Assembly: GCA_902589395.1 (NCBI GenBank)
Contig: CACIST010000002.1
Coordinates: forward strand, 85,317-149,316
From: an uncultured Pelagibacteraceae bacterium
GTDB taxonomy: Bacteria > Pseudomonadota > Alphaproteobacteria > Pelagibacterales > Pelagibacteraceae
DNA: 64,000 bases
Direction of reading: 5' to 3'
The translations under genes and the position numbers were made by a program. Shown in pieces: positions 22,359 through 33,382 of the stretch; position 1 is the stretch's first letter; the number at the start of each line of letters is the position of its first letter. A model generated the notes under the pieces. That model was given only the letters and a program-made list of their open reading frames with translations, did not search any database and was not told the DNA's origin.

Positions 22359-23080
22359 TCTTCCCAATCGAATCTAGGAAAAGTGTCAAAAACTTTAAAA
22401 ATTCCCTCAGACCAAGTATTACAAACTTTCGAATAATCCTCATCATTTAAACTTAAACATTTTAAAGAAGCTAATTTATTTTCATCTTTTTTATAAATTG
22501 CAAAATCTATTGGTGGCCCTACAGTTAAATCACTTTTTAAAGTTGAATCCATGGATATTAAAGCACATCTAGATGCATCTCCAATTGATACATTTGGTTT
22601 AATAACTCTATCTAGTATTGGTTTTCCATATTTAACTTCACCAATAACAAGATAGGGTTTACTGTCTGCTGGTCTTATATAATTTCCTTGAGGATAAATA
22701 AGATAGAGTTCTGTTTTTTGTCCTTTTATTTGCCCACCAATAATAAAAGTGGAACCTAAAAGCACATTATCAGTGTTAATTCCCTGAGGAGAAGAGTGCT
22801 CAATATTTAAAGATCCAACATATGAAGCTATTTGTTCAAAATCTTTGCAAGTATTTAAATTCATTATTCCAGATGAACTACCTAAATCTTTTTCGATTGA
22901 TTTATAGACTGCCTGTGATGTTCCTAAATTTCCTGATGTAACAATTACTATTGTTCTATCCCCAACATCATGTGTAAACATTTTAGAATATATATTTACA
23001 TTATCCAAACCGGCGTTAGTCCTGGAGTCTGATGCAAATACTAGTCCTTCGTTTGTTTTAATTCCTATACAATATGTCAT
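22355..23080 (-). CDS. Anbu-type proteasome-like peptidase
   Basis: This is the bacterial proteasome homologue called Anbu or BPH, an Ntn-hydrolase that forms helical or ring assemblies. Starting at the ATG at 23080 gives MTYCIGIKTNEGLVFASDSRTNAG. Thr2 becomes the N-terminal nucleophile after Met removal, and the ASDSR block carries the conserved Asp. STFIIGGQIKGQKTELYLIYPQGN and CALISMDSTLKSDLTVGPPIDF are also family-like. A start at 23086 would add MV and mask the Thr. It is divergent from a circularly permuted ATP-grasp gene, its known partner. The usual alpha-E and transglutaminase genes are not here. Confidence 0.85.
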   Translation of the reverse strand: MTYCIGIKTNEGLVFASDSRTNAGLDNVNIYSKMFTHDVGDRTIVIVTSGNLGTSQAVYKSIEKDLGSSSGIMNLNTCKDFEQIASYVGSLNIEHSSPQGINTDNVLLGSTFIIGGQIKGQKTELYLIYPQGNYIRPADSKPYLVIGEVKYGKPILDRVIKPNVSIGDASRCALISMDSTLKSDLTVGPPIDFAIYKKDENKLASLKCLSLNDEDYSKVCNTWSEGIFKVFDTFPRFDWED

Positions 23081-23187
23081 GACCAATTCTTATTTAAAAA
23101 AGCCATATTTTTCAAACCTTTTATGTCATAGCTGATATTTAATTTTAGCATTTGTTTTGCAAATTTATTTAATAAAAAATCTTATAT

Positions 23188-24633
23188 ATGGTTACTTCGT
23201 TTTGGAAAAACTATGATGCTAAGTCCGCATATGACGGATATTTGACAGAAGATAACAAGCTTAGAAAGCATGCTAGAATAATGTCAGGTATTCTGGAAAG
23301 GCATGGAAAAAAAAAATTACAGGAAATTGAAAAAAATTGTCAAAGCACAATAAGTGCAAGAGGTATAAATTTTAGAGTTTATGCTGCGAATAATAGAGCA
23401 GAGGAAAAAAAGTGGCCCTTAGATATTATCCCTAGAATCATACCCAAGTCTCAATGGAATAAAATATCAAGAGGATTAACCCAAAGGGTAAAAGCATTAA
23501 ACTTATTTATTGATGATGTTTATAACAAGAAAAAAATTTTTAAGGATAAAGTTATACCTAGGGATTTGATATTCAATTCACCATACTATTTGAAAGAATG
23601 CGAAGGATTTTCACCAAAGTATAAAGCTTGGGCAAACATTTCAGGTATAGATTTAATAAGAAATTATAATGGAGAGTATTTAGTCCTTGAAGATAATTTA
23701 CGCGTTCCCTCTGGAGTGTCATACATGCTAGAAAATAGAATGGTTATGAGGGATGTATTTCCAGAATTATTCACAAGATACAAAGTTTCATCAGTCCATC
23801 AATATTCTAACAAACTCTACCAAAGTATGGTTGAGTGTATTCCAAAAAAAACAGATAATCCACATATGGTTGTATTGACACCAGGTATTTATAATTCTGC
23901 TTATTTTGAACATTCGTTCTTAGCAGAACAAATGGGAATAGCTCTTGTAGAGGGTAAAGATCTGTTTGTTGAAAATGATAATGTCTATATGAAAACTGTT
24001 AAAGGTAAATTAAAAGTTGATTGTATTTACAGAAGATTAGATGACACATTTCTTGATCCAAAAGTGTTTAATAAAAGTTCTCTAATTGGGGTCCCTGGAT
24101 TATTCAAATGTTGGAAAAAAGGGAATGTTGGAATAATTAATGCAATTGGAACAGGTGTAGCAGATGATAAAGCTGTTTACGCTTATGTAAATAAAATGAT
24201 TGTTTACTATTTAGGAGAACAGCCAAAATTAAACCAAGTAGAAACATTTTTATGTGAAAAAAAAGTTCACAGACAGCATGTGATTGAAAATATATCTAAG
24301 TTAGTTGTCAAACCTGCAAATGCCTCTGGAGGATATGGTATAATGATAGGTCCTAAAGCTCCAAAAAAAGAGAGAGAAGAAATGATAAAAAAAATTAAAC
24401 AAAATCCAAGAGAATTTGTAGCACAACCTCTGGAGATATTATCAACGATTCCAACAATCTCTGAAAACGGAATAGAGCCTAGGCATTTAGATTTAAGACC
24501 GTTTATATTAAATGGCAAGTCTACTTATGTTACAATGGGAGGACTTACTAGAGTTGCATTAAGAAAAGGAAGTACTATTGTTAATAGTTCACAAGGTGGA
24601 GGCTCAAAGGATACGATGGTTGTTGAAACCTAA
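23188..24633 (+). CDS. Circularly permuted ATP-grasp (type 2) protein
   Basis: At 481 residues, this matches the DUF404/DUF407 circularly permuted ATP-grasp family. Visible blocks are [84 protein letters not shown] and [16 protein letters not shown] at the end. The family is predicted to form amide bonds (peptide ligase-like) and occurs in operons with an alpha-E protein, a transglutaminase and Anbu. Here only Anbu is adjacent, on the other strand with 107 bases between the two starts. The product and substrate are unknown. Confidence 0.86.
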   Translation: MVTSFWKNYDAKSAYDGYLTEDNKLRKHARIMSGILERHGKKKLQEIEKNCQSTISARGINFRVYAANNRAEEKKWPLDIIPRIIPKSQWNKISRGLTQRVKALNLFIDDVYNKKKIFKDKVIPRDLIFNSPYYLKECEGFSPKYKAWANISGIDLIRNYNGEYLVLEDNLRVPSGVSYMLENRMVMRDVFPELFTRYKVSSVHQYSNKLYQSMVECIPKKTDNPHMVVLTPGIYNSAYFEHSFLAEQMGIALVEGKDLFVENDNVYMKTVKGKLKVDCIYRRLDDTFLDPKVFNKSSLIGVPGLFKCWKKGNVGIINAIGTGVADDKAVYAYVNKMIVYYLGEQPKLNQVETFLCEKKVHRQHVIENISKLVVKPANASGGYGIMIGPKAPKKEREEMIKKIKQNPREFVAQPLEILSTIPTISENGIEPRHLDLRPFILNGKSTYVTMGGLTRVALRKGSTIVNSSQGGGSKDTMVVET

Positions 24634-27600
24634 TTTTCTTGGAGGGGTTTAACCATTAATTTTTTTGTCTTTAATGAGTTTATTGCCTCTAAAAATGAAT
24701 AGGCTGTTGACATATTTGTACAATAAGGAATTTTATTAGCTAAAGTTCCTCTTCTTAAAGCTAAAGCATCATTAATTCTACTTTCACTATTTCCCCCGCC
24801 TGTATTGACAACTAAAGCAATTTTTTTAGAATTTAAAACATCAACTATATGAGGTTTTCCACTACTTACTTTGTTGATTTTTCTACATCTCATTCCATTT
24901 TTTATTAAGATCTTTGCAGTTCCTTTAGTGGCTGATAAAGTAAATCCAAGTTTTACAAGTCTTTGAGCAACGCCAATAATCTCTTGTTTGTGAGAATCTT
25001 TAACTGATAAAAAAGCTAAACCTTTGGTAGGTAATGAGTTTGCTGCAGCAATTTGACTTTTAGCAATTGCCATTCCAAAATCATCATCAAATCCCATCAC
25101 TTCACCTGTTGATTTCATCTCTGGCCCAAGTAATAAATCGCTGTCTGGAAATTTGTTAAATGGAAATACAGCCTCTTTGACAGCAAATTTTTTATTCGTT
25201 TTATATTTTAATTTATATTTTGAAAGTTTTTCACCTGCCATTATTCTTGATGCGATTTTGGCCAATGGTATTCCATTAGCTTTAGATACAAATGGAACTG
25301 TCCTGCTGGCCCTTGGATTTACTTCAATAACAAATATTTCATCTTTTTTAATTGCAAATTGAATATTTAAAAGTCCTTTAACTTTTAATGCTAAAGCTAA
25401 TTTTCTTGTTTGAATTTTAATTTCTTTTAAAAGATTATCCTTGATAGAAACTGGAGGAAGACAACAAGCAGAGTCGCCAGAATGTACTCCTGCTTCTTCT
25501 ATATGCTGCATGATACCAGCAACATAAACATCTTTACCATCAGAAATAGCATCCACATCAACTTCCATTGCGTGATCTATAAATTTATCAATTAAAATAG
25601 GATTTTGTTCCGAAGCTTTAAAAGCTTCATTAATAAACTTTTTAAGTTGGCTTTTATCATGAACAATCTCCATTGCTCTTCCACCTAAAACATATGAAGG
25701 TCTAACAACAACAGGCAGTCCAATTTTTTCACTTATTTTAATTGCTTGATCAAATTTATTAGCAATTCCACTTTCTGCTTGTTTTAAATTTAATTTAATT
25801 AATAGATCTCTAAATCTGTCTCTGTCTTCTGCAAGATCAATTGAAGTATATTGAGTACCAAGTATTGGTAATTTATTCTCATGTAAGAATTTTGCCAATT
25901 TAATTGGAGTTTGACCCCCAAATTGAGCAATTACCCCCATAAGATTTCCCTTTGATTTTTCTTTATGAATAATATTTTGAACGTATTCTTCAACCAATGG
26001 CTCAAAATAAAGTCTATCACTGGTGTCATAATCAGTTGATACTGTTTCAGGGTTACAATTAACCATTATTGTTTCAAAGCCTGCTTCCTTTAAGGAAAAA
26101 CTAGCCTGGCAACAACAATAATCAAACTCTATACCTTGACCAATTCTATTTGGGCCTCCTCCAAGTATTATTATTTTTTTCTTATTGCTCGGATCTGCTT
26201 CACACTCAGTATCTGTTGAAAAACTTCTCTGGTATGTTGAATACATATATGGAGTAAAGGATTTAAATTCTGCGGCACAAGTATCCACTTTTTTAAATAC
26301 TGGCAAAACTTTAAGCGCAACTCTTTTGGATCTTACAATTTTTTCTTTTATACCAGTAATATCTGATAATTTTTTATCTGAAAAGCCAATAGATTTTATT
26401 CTATTAAATTCATTATATGTTTTAGGAATACCTCTCTTTTTTATATTCTTCTCCTCATTTACAAGATCCTTAATTTGATTTAAGAACCAAGGATCAACAT
26501 TTGATAATTTGTAAATTTTATCTAATGAAATATTTTTTCTAAAAGCTTCAGCAATTAATATTAATCTATTTGGAATATTAATTTTTAAATTTTTTAAAAT
26601 ATCTTTTTTTGAATAATTAAAAATATTATCCAATCCAGAAAATCCAGTTTCTAAAGATACCAAGGCTTTTTGAAACGATTCTTTAAAGTTTCTTCCAATT
26701 GCCATTGCTTCACCAACAGATCTCATTGAAGTTCCAAGTATTGCTTTAGTGTCTGAAAACTTTTCAAATGTAAATCTTGGTATTTTTGTAACAACATAAT
26801 CAATTGTTGGTTCAAATGAAGCTGGAGTTACTTTTGTAATTTCATTTTTTAATTCATCTAGAGTGTATCCCACTGCAAGTTTAGCTGCTACTTTAGCGAT
26901 TGGGAATCCTGTCGCTTTAGATGCAAGAGCAGAGGATCTTGATACTCTTGGATTCATCTCTATTATAACCATTCTTCCATTTCTAGGATTTATCGCAAAC
27001 TGAACATTCGATCCCCCTGTTTCAACTCCAATTTTTCTTAAGCAAGCAATAGATGCATTTCTCATGACCTGGTATTCTTTATCAGTTAAGGTTAATGCTG
27101 GTGCAACTGTAATAGAGTCTCCTGTATGAATACCCATTGGATCTACATTCTCAATTGAACAAATTATTATGCAGTTATCATTTTTGTCCCGCACAACTTC
27201 CATTTCAAATTCCTTCCAGCCTTCTAATGATTCTTCGATTAAAACCTGATTTTGAGGGGACTCGTTCATTCCTGTTTTGACAAGTTTATAGAAATCTTTT
27301 TTATTTTTTGCGATTCCTCCACCTAAACCTCCTAATGTAAAAGAGGGTCTTATAATCGCCGGTAAACCAATTTCTTTCAAACACTTAGATGCATCTTTAA
27401 AACGATTTATAATTCTTGATTTTGGCAGATCTAAACCAATTTCAGACATATTTTTTCTAAATTTTTTACGATCTTCAGCATTTTCAATTGCCTTTGACTT
27501 TGCACCTATTAATTCAATTTTGTATTTTTTAAGTATTCCAGCTTTTTCTGCGCTTATTGCTAAATTTAATGCGGTCTGTCCTCCCATTGTTGGTAAAATT

Positions 27601-27854
27601 GCATTAGGTTTTTCTTTTTTTATAACTTCTTCTAAAACAGGAATTGTGATGGGTTCAATATATGTTTTATCAGCAACTCCAGGATCAGTCATGATAGTTG
27701 CAGGATTTGAATTTATTAAAACTACCTCGAAACCTTCATCTTTTAGAGCTTTACACGCCTGTGTGCCTGAATAATCAAATTCACATGCTTGTCCAATTAT
27801 TATTGGTCCTGCTCCAATAACTAATATTTTTTTAATGTCTTTTCTTTTTGGCAT
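24630..27854 (-). CDS. carB: Carbamoyl-phosphate synthase large subunit
   Basis: CarB makes carbamoyl phosphate for arginine and pyrimidines, using ammonia from CarA. The 1074 residues show the two duplicated ATP-grasp halves: [19 protein letters not shown] near the N-terminus and [19 protein letters not shown] near residue 560, each followed by [11 protein letters not shown] or [13 protein letters not shown]-terminal MGS-like allosteric domain ([12 protein letters not shown] onward) follows. Its start overlaps the carA stop by 23 bases, implying coupled synthesis. The stop overlaps the convergent ATP-grasp gene by four bases. Confidence 0.97.
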   Translation of the reverse strand: MPKRKDIKKILVIGAGPIIIGQACEFDYSGTQACKALKDEGFEVVLINSNPATIMTDPGVADKTYIEPITIPVLEEVIKKEKPNAILPTMGGQTALNLAISAEKAGILKKYKIELIGAKSKAIENAEDRKKFRKNMSEIGLDLPKSRIINRFKDASKCLKEIGLPAIIRPSFTLGGLGGGIAKNKKDFYKLVKTGMNESPQNQVLIEESLEGWKEFEMEVVRDKNDNCIIICSIENVDPMGIHTGDSITVAPALTLTDKEYQVMRNASIACLRKIGVETGGSNVQFAINPRNGRMVIIEMNPRVSRSSALASKATGFPIAKVAAKLAVGYTLDELKNEITKVTPASFEPTIDYVVTKIPRFTFEKFSDTKAILGTSMRSVGEAMAIGRNFKESFQKALVSLETGFSGLDNIFNYSKKDILKNLKINIPNRLILIAEAFRKNISLDKIYKLSNVDPWFLNQIKDLVNEEKNIKKRGIPKTYNEFNRIKSIGFSDKKLSDITGIKEKIVRSKRVALKVLPVFKKVDTCAAEFKSFTPYMYSTYQRSFSTDTECEADPSNKKKIIILGGGPNRIGQGIEFDYCCCQASFSLKEAGFETIMVNCNPETVSTDYDTSDRLYFEPLVEEYVQNIIHKEKSKGNLMGVIAQFGGQTPIKLAKFLHENKLPILGTQYTSIDLAEDRDRFRDLLIKLNLKQAESGIANKFDQAIKISEKIGLPVVVRPSYVLGGRAMEIVHDKSQLKKFINEAFKASEQNPILIDKFIDHAMEVDVDAISDGKDVYVAGIMQHIEEAGVHSGDSACCLPPVSIKDNLLKEIKIQTRKLALALKVKGLLNIQFAIKKDEIFVIEVNPRASRTVPFVSKANGIPLAKIASRIMAGEKLSKYKLKYKTNKKFAVKEAVFPFNKFPDSDLLLGPEMKSTGEVMGFDDDFGMAIAKSQIAAANSLPTKGLAFLSVKDSHKQEIIGVAQRLVKLGFTLSATKGTAKILIKNGMRCRKINKVSSGKPHIVDVLNSKKIALVVNTGGGNSESRINDALALRRGTLANKIPYCTNMSTAYSFLEAINSLKTKKLMVKPLQEN

Positions 27855-29025
27855 ATTTTTTTACATCTTGAATAAAATTATTAAATAAATATTGGCTGTC
27901 TTGTGGTCCAGGATTTGCTTCTGGATGATATTGAACGGAGAAGACAGGTTTATTTTTTAACCTTATTCCTTCAATAGAATCATCAAAAAGTGACTGATGA
28001 GTTATTTGAATATTTTTTGATAAACTTTTTTCTATAACAACAAATCCATGATTTTGACTTGTAATTTCAACTGAGTTAGTAATTAAATTTTTGACTGGAT
28101 GATTTGCACCTCTGTGACCTAATTTCATTTTTTTTGTTTTTGCATTTAAAGCTAAGGCTAAAATTTGATGACCAAGGCAAATTCCAAAAATTGGATATTT
28201 CGATTTTATCAATTTTTTTATAGTATCAATTGCATACGCTCCAGTTGCCGCTGGGTCTCCAGGACCATTAGATAAAAAAATACCATCAGGATTAAGTTTT
28301 ATAATTTCATCAGCAGTTTTTTTACAAGAAACTACTTTAACCTCACAGTTATAATCGGAAAAATATCTTAAAATATTTTTCTTTATCCCATAATCAATTG
28401 CAACAATTTTAAATTTTGTTTTAATATTTTTTTTATACCCAATTTCTTTTTTCCAAGTTTTAAAACCTTTCCAGATATAAGTTTTTTTTGTCGATACTTC
28501 TTTTGCTAAATCAAGACCATTTAAACCAGGCCATTTGATTGACATATTAATTAATTTTTTTACATTGAATTTTCCTTTTTTATTATTTGAGATTGTGCCT
28601 TTTGGAGCACCTTTATCTCTAATAAAGTTTGTTAATTTTCTAGTATCTAATCCAGTAAGTCCAACAATCTTATTTTTTTTTAGCCATTCATCTAAATTCT
28701 TCAAAGCTCTATAATTTGATGGAGATGTGATTTCGGAATTAAATATTGCACCCTTCGTCCAAACTTTATCGGATTCTAAATCTTCATTGTTGGTTCCAAC
28801 ATTTCCAATATGAGGAAATGTAAAGTTTATAATTTGTCCAGCATAAGATGGGTCTGATATAATTTCCTGATATCCTGTTAAGGATGTATTGAAACAAACC
28901 TCACCAGTTGAAGTTCCCTGATATCCAAGGCCAATTCCTCTAAAAACTAGCTTATTATCTAGAACTAAAATACCTGTTGGAAATTGATGTTTGATTGCAA
29001 TTTTATTTTTTTGTTTTTTGTTCAA
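27832..29025 (-). CDS. carA: Carbamoyl-phosphate synthase small subunit
   Basis: The glutaminase subunit that feeds ammonia to CarB. An N-terminal CPSase_sm domain ([31 protein letters not shown] region, about 33-63) is followed by a class I glutamine amidotransferase. Its nucleophile Cys is in [14 protein letters not shown] (about residue 280) and the His-Glu pair in [12 protein letters not shown]. At 397 residues it is of normal length. It is divergent from yqeY across 123 bases, which hold a plausible promoter. Confidence 0.97.
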   Translation of the reverse strand: MNKKQKNKIAIKHQFPTGILVLDNKLVFRGIGLGYQGTSTGEVCFNTSLTGYQEIISDPSYAGQIINFTFPHIGNVGTNNEDLESDKVWTKGAIFNSEITSPSNYRALKNLDEWLKKNKIVGLTGLDTRKLTNFIRDKGAPKGTISNNKKGKFNVKKLINMSIKWPGLNGLDLAKEVSTKKTYIWKGFKTWKKEIGYKKNIKTKFKIVAIDYGIKKNILRYFSDYNCEVKVVSCKKTADEIIKLNPDGIFLSNGPGDPAATGAYAIDTIKKLIKSKYPIFGICLGHQILALALNAKTKKMKLGHRGANHPVKNLITNSVEITSQNHGFVVIEKSLSKNIQITHQSLFDDSIEGIRLKNKPVFSVQYHPEANPGPQDSQYLFNNFIQDVKKYAKKKRH

Positions 29026-29046
29026 TTACAACTCATGAGTTAAAGG

Positions 29047-29075
29047 TCTATACAATAAAACCTTTTTTTGCGCAA
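29047..29075 (-). promoter_or_regulatory. Possible sigma-70 promoter for carA
   Basis: On the reverse strand, TTGCGC (29075-29070) and TATAGA (29052-29047) are separated by exactly 17 bases, upstream of the carA ATG at 29025. The -10 match is fair and the -35 keeps the TTG. The predicted transcript would begin near 29040 with a short leader. In such AT-rich sequence this is suggestive only. I see no arginine or pyrimidine operator or leader peptide. Confidence 0.35.
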
Positions 29076-29148
29076 CAGATCTAATGTATATTTTGTAAAA
29101 AAAAATTTTTTTTTTTTGAAGAATATTCTTAATACGCTAAAATTAAAT

Positions 29149-29613
29149 ATGCCACTAAGAGATAGTATAGAGTCCGACTACAAAACAGCTTTAAAAGCTA
29201 AAGACAAAAATAAAATATCAACTTACAGGTTAATATTATCTGGGATTAAGGATTTGGATATTTACAATAGATCTGGGAAAGAAAAAAAGGAAACTGATAA
29301 TGAGGATATAAAGAAGCTATTAAAAAAAATGATTAAACAGCGCAGCGAATCGATTGAATTGTATAAAAAAAATAATCGTACGGATCTCCAAGATATAGAA
29401 GAGCAAGAAGTGCGGGTAATTAGTCAATATTTACCTAAACAGATTAACGAAGAGGATACCAAGAAAATTTGTGAAGAATTAATTAAATCAACAGGTGCAA
29501 CTTCAATAAAAGATATGGGAAAAGTAATGGCTGAATTAAAGAAAAATAATGCTGACAGTATTGATTTTTCTAAAGCAGGGGCAATTATAAAAGAATTGTT
29601 AAATCAAAAATGA
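29149..29613 (+). CDS. GatB/YqeY domain protein
   Basis: This helical protein of 154 residues has the YqeY pattern: RDSIESDYKTALKAKDKNKISTYRLI, then KQRSESIELYKKNNRTDL, EEQEVRVISQYLPKQ and SIKDMGKVMAELK. The family resembles the tail of the GatB amidotransferase subunit, but its own role is unclear. I start it at the ATG at 29149 (MPLRDSIE). An upstream TTG at 29068 would add a Phe/Lys-rich stretch running through a T-rich tract. Its stop overlaps dnaG by four bases, the common yqeY-dnaG-rpoD order. Confidence 0.9.
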   Translation: MPLRDSIESDYKTALKAKDKNKISTYRLILSGIKDLDIYNRSGKEKKETDNEDIKKLLKKMIKQRSESIELYKKNNRTDLQDIEEQEVRVISQYLPKQINEEDTKKICEELIKSTGATSIKDMGKVMAELKKNNADSIDFSKAGAIIKELLNQK

Positions 29614-31385
29614 AATACCCAAAAGAGTACTTACAAGAAATTAAAACTAGATTAAAAATTTCAACTGTAGTCTCAAAAACTGTAAGTTTAAAAAAGAGGG
29701 GAAAGGAGTATGTTGGCCTTTCTCCATTTAAAACTGAAAAAACACCCTCTTTTACAGTGAATGATGAAAAGGAATTTTATCACTGCTTTAGTACTACAGA
29801 GCACGGAAATATTTTTGATTTTGTAATGAAAACCCAAAACCTTAAATTTGGTGAGTCAGTCAAATACCTTGCAAATTTAGCAGGTATGAGACCTTATACA
29901 TTTTCAAAAGAGGATGAGATCAGAGAAGAAAAGTGGAAAAAATATAAATTGATATATGCAAAATATGTTGAATTTTATCATAAAGATCTTTTTAAAAATC
30001 CCTTAGCAAAAAATGCGAAGGACTATTTGAAAAACAGAGATCTTACTATTGATGAAGTAAAGAAATTTAAAATTGGTTATGTTTCAAACGATGAAAACTT
30101 TAAAGAAAATATTTTTAAAGAATTTACAGAAAGTGAAATCAAAGACACAGGATTATTCTATTTTGATGAAAATAAAAAAAAATATGTAGATAGATTTAAA
30201 GATAGAGTAATTTTTCCAATAAATAATATTTCAGGAGACCCAATCGCTCTTGGGGGAAGAATTTTAAAAGATAATAAATATCTTGCTAAGTATATAAACT
30301 CACCTGAGACACCATTTTTTAAAAAAGGATCTAATCTTTATAATCTAGATTATACTAGGAAACTTTCAAACAATATTAATAATATATTTCTTGTTGAAGG
30401 TTATATGGATGTCGTTGGTCTTAGCAAAAACAAAGTGGAAAATGTTGTTGCAAATTTGGGAACTTCTTTAACTACAAGACAAATATTAACTCTTAACCAA
30501 TTTTTTCAGCATATCATTGTTTGTTTCGATGGTGATGAAAGTGGATACAAAGCAGCTTTAAGAGCAGCCGAAAACTCTATCATTGAATTAAGACCTGAAA
30601 AAGAGATTTCATTTCTATTTTTACCTAATAATCATGATCCAGATAGTTTTGTTAATGAAAAGGGAAAAGATTTTTTTGAAGATTTTTCAAAAAGTAATTC
30701 AGTTCCTATTCATGAATTTATTTTTAGTCATTATTCGAAAGACATAGATGATAAACCTTCATCAAGAGCTATCTTTGAGAAAAATCTAAGAGCAATCTCA
30801 GCAAATATTAAAGACGAATTTATTAGAAAGTATGTACTTGAATACTTTCTGGGAAAAGTTTCTGAACTAACACCAAATACAAATTTTAAATATAAAAAAA
30901 ATTATATCAAACCCACAAGGTCACTTAAATCAACTCAAAATTATTATAATGAGACAAAGTCTTTAAAAGCTATTGATATTAAGGAATTTTCTTTTTTATA
31001 TCTTTTATTAAAAAAACCTGACCTTATAAAAGAAAATTTTAATTTAATTGAAAATACGAAGTTATTTAGTAGTGAAAATAAATTATTATTTGAAGAAATA
31101 AAGAGGCAAACCAAAAATTTTGAAAGTATTGATATTGAAAGTTTAAAAATTGACCAAATTTTGATAGATAGGGTTTTTAAATATGCATCTATTAAGCATA
31201 TCTTATCCAAAAATTTAAATGATGATCAAAAAATTCTTGAAATTTTATCAGAGTTAATAAGAGACCTTAAGAATTATGAGCTAGAATTAAGAATAACTGA
31301 TTTAGAATCAAGATTTTCTAAAGATTTAAGTGAAGCAACATTTAATGAGTTAAAAGAGCTCAAAAAACTACAAAAAATCAATTAA
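29610..31385 (+). CDS. dnaG: DNA primase with degenerate zinc site
   Basis: DnaG makes RNA primers for replication. After the N-terminal zinc-type domain come the primase core, TOPRIM motifs FLVEGYMDVVGL and VCFDGDESGYKAALRA (about 265-320), and a helical C-terminal DnaB-interaction region. The CHC2 zinc site is mostly lost: the positions usually Cys, His, Cys, Cys are Ser38 (GLSPFK), Lys41, Cys59 and Thr62 (HCFSTTEHG). The remaining fold motif EKTPSFTV is kept. At 591 residues the length is normal. It overlaps yqeY by four bases and precedes rpoD. Confidence 0.95.
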   Translation: MKYPKEYLQEIKTRLKISTVVSKTVSLKKRGKEYVGLSPFKTEKTPSFTVNDEKEFYHCFSTTEHGNIFDFVMKTQNLKFGESVKYLANLAGMRPYTFSKEDEIREEKWKKYKLIYAKYVEFYHKDLFKNPLAKNAKDYLKNRDLTIDEVKKFKIGYVSNDENFKENIFKEFTESEIKDTGLFYFDENKKKYVDRFKDRVIFPINNISGDPIALGGRILKDNKYLAKYINSPETPFFKKGSNLYNLDYTRKLSNNINNIFLVEGYMDVVGLSKNKVENVVANLGTSLTTRQILTLNQFFQHIIVCFDGDESGYKAALRAAENSIIELRPEKEISFLFLPNNHDPDSFVNEKGKDFFEDFSKSNSVPIHEFIFSHYSKDIDDKPSSRAIFEKNLRAISANIKDEFIRKYVLEYFLGKVSELTPNTNFKYKKNYIKPTRSLKSTQNYYNETKSLKAIDIKEFSFLYLLLKKPDLIKENFNLIENTKLFSSENKLLFEEIKRQTKNFESIDIESLKIDQILIDRVFKYASIKHILSKNLNDDQKILEILSELIRDLKNYELELRITDLESRFSKDLSEATFNELKELKKLQKIN

Positions 31386-31450
31386 ATTAAAATCAGAATC
31401 CCATAGATTTTTTTAATTTTAGCATTATATACATTCTGAACTTTTTTATT

Positions 31451-33289
31451 GTGGAACGTATAATTACAAAATCATTTGCAAGACTTATGGGCAGAGGTGT
31501 CCATAGAGGTTTCATCACTCACGAAGAATTGAATAAATCATTAGGAAAAAGAAATTTGTCTAATGAAAACTTGGAGCAAGCTTTCATACATATCCTAGAT
31601 GAAAAAATTATATTAGTTGAAAAAAAAGCAGATTTTAAGATTTTAAGAAAAAAAGATAATGGTTCCAAAGAAGAGGGGAAGTCCATTGAAAAAAGTGACG
31701 ACCCGATAAGAATGTATCTAAGAGAAATGGGAGGTGTCGAACTTCTTTCTAGGGAAGGAGAGATTGCCATTGCCAAAAGAATAGAGGCTGGAAAAGATGT
31801 TATGTTAAATGCACTTTCTCAAAGTCCAATTACGGCACAACAACTTTTTGAATGGAATACAAAACTTCAAAATGATGAGATTTTAGTTAGAGAAATTATT
31901 GATATTGATACGAATTATATGGAAGATGAAGATACTGGCCAAAGCGCTAAACAAAAAAAATCAAATGATGGTGGGGAAATTCAAAATGGTCAAGAAACGG
32001 AAAGCAACGCGGATGAGGACGAATTTAACCCTACACTCGCTGCAATGGAGACAGAAATTAAACCTAAAGTTTTACAAACAATTAATAATTTAACCAAGGA
32101 ATACAATAAACTCATAAAGTATCAGAAAGAAAAGTTGGAATGTGTATTAAATTCTAAGCAGTTTTCACCTTCAAAAGAAAAAAATTATAAAAAAATTGTG
32201 GATGATATTTTAGAAAATATAAAAACTCTCCAGCTTTCCCCTTCCGTCTTAGAGGAATTAGTTCAAAAACATTATGTAGAAAATAGAAAAATAATTTCAC
32301 TAGAAGGCAATCTATTGAGATTTGCGTTAAATGAAAAAATTTCAAGGGATGAATTCATAAAATTTTATGTAGGTAATGAAATTAATCCTAAACTAAAAAT
32401 TTTTTTAGGTACAAATGAAACTTGGAAAAAATTTTTTCAAAAATATAAAGATGAATTCAAAAATATAAGAGATAGACTTATTGAGACAAGTAATAGGTTA
32501 GGAATTTCAGTTACAGATTACAAATCGATGGTAAGTAGAATTCAAAAGGGTGAAAAAGAATCTAGAATTGCAAAAAAAGAAATGGTTGAAGCTAATCTTA
32601 GATTAGTTATTTCAATTGCAAAAAAATATACAAATAGAGGTTTGCAATTTCTAGATTTAATACAAGAAGGTAATATAGGTTTAATGAAAGCTGTGGATAA
32701 ATTTGAGTATAGAAGAGGTTATAAATTTTCTACATACGCCACATGGTGGATAAGACAAGCTATAACTAGATCAATTGCAGATCAAGCTAGAACAATAAGA
32801 ATTCCAGTTCATATGATTGAAACCATTAACAAAATTGTGAGAACGCAAAGGTTAATTTTAAGTGAATTTGGAAGAGAGGCAACTCCAGAGGAACTTGCTA
32901 AAAAATTAAGAATGCCACTGGAAAAGGTTAGAAAAGTATTAAAAATTTCTAAAGAACCAGTGTCACTAGAAAAGCCAGTTGGAGATGAGGAAGATAGTAG
33001 TCTAGGCGATTTTATTGAGGATACAAAAGCATTAGCCCCACTAGAGCAAGCAATTAAATCAAATTTAAGTGAGGCAACTACTAAAATACTTTCAACTTTA
33101 ACTCCAAGAGAAGAGCGTGTTTTAAGAATGAGATTTGGAGTTGGAATGAATACTGATCATACTTTAGAAGAGGTTGGTTTGCAGTTTTCAGTAACAAGAG
33201 AAAGAATTCGTCAAATAGAGGCAAAAGCACTAAGAAAACTGAAGCACCCTAGTCGATCAAAACAACTTAAAAGTTTCTTAGAAAGTTAA
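31451..33289 (+). CDS. rpoD: RNA polymerase primary sigma factor (sigma-70)
   Basis: The housekeeping sigma factor. Region 1.2 ([12 protein letters not shown], about 85-96), a shortened acidic non-conserved region, region 2 ([21 protein letters not shown] and [15 protein letters not shown]), region 3, and region 4.2 helix-turn-helix ([21 protein letters not shown]) are all clear. It starts with GTG at 31451, and 612 residues is on the short side for a proteobacterial RpoD. It closes the yqeY-dnaG-rpoD unit, and a tRNA gene begins one base after its stop, so the transcript probably continues into the tRNA. Confidence 0.97.
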   Translation: MERIITKSFARLMGRGVHRGFITHEELNKSLGKRNLSNENLEQAFIHILDEKIILVEKKADFKILRKKDNGSKEEGKSIEKSDDPIRMYLREMGGVELLSREGEIAIAKRIEAGKDVMLNALSQSPITAQQLFEWNTKLQNDEILVREIIDIDTNYMEDEDTGQSAKQKKSNDGGEIQNGQETESNADEDEFNPTLAAMETEIKPKVLQTINNLTKEYNKLIKYQKEKLECVLNSKQFSPSKEKNYKKIVDDILENIKTLQLSPSVLEELVQKHYVENRKIISLEGNLLRFALNEKISRDEFIKFYVGNEINPKLKIFLGTNETWKKFFQKYKDEFKNIRDRLIETSNRLGISVTDYKSMVSRIQKGEKESRIAKKEMVEANLRLVISIAKKYTNRGLQFLDLIQEGNIGLMKAVDKFEYRRGYKFSTYATWWIRQAITRSIADQARTIRIPVHMIETINKIVRTQRLILSEFGREATPEELAKKLRMPLEKVRKVLKISKEPVSLEKPVGDEEDSSLGDFIEDTKALAPLEQAIKSNLSEATTKILSTLTPREERVLRMRFGVGMNTDHTLEEVGLQFSVTRERIRQIEAKALRKLKHPSRSKQLKSFLES

Positions 33290-33290
33290 A

Positions 33291-33365
33291 GGGCCGTTAG
33301 CTCAATAGTAGAGTACTGCATTGACATTGCAGGGGCAGTTGGAGCGTAACCAACACGGCCCACCA
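33291..33365 (+). tRNA. tRNA-Val (GAC) with non-canonical D and T loops
   Basis: The 75 bases fold as a cloverleaf: acceptor GGGCCGT/ACGGCCC, D stem GCTC/GAGT, anticodon stem CTGCA/TGCAG around loop TTGACAT (anticodon GAC), T stem GTTGG/CCAAC, and an encoded ACCA end. All stems pair fully, with one G-T in the D stem. Two loops are odd. The T loop is AGCGTAA instead of a TTCRANY-like loop, and the D loop AATAGTA is one base short with a single G instead of the usual GG. It starts one base after rpoD and is probably processed from that message. Confidence 0.85.
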
Positions 33366-33382
33366 TATCTTATAATACAAAG

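Noticed and set aside
29068-29148. TTG-initiated extension of the yqeY gene
   Set aside because: The added 27 residues run through a T-rich tract and do not resemble YqeY; the ATG at 29149 matches the usual N-terminus.
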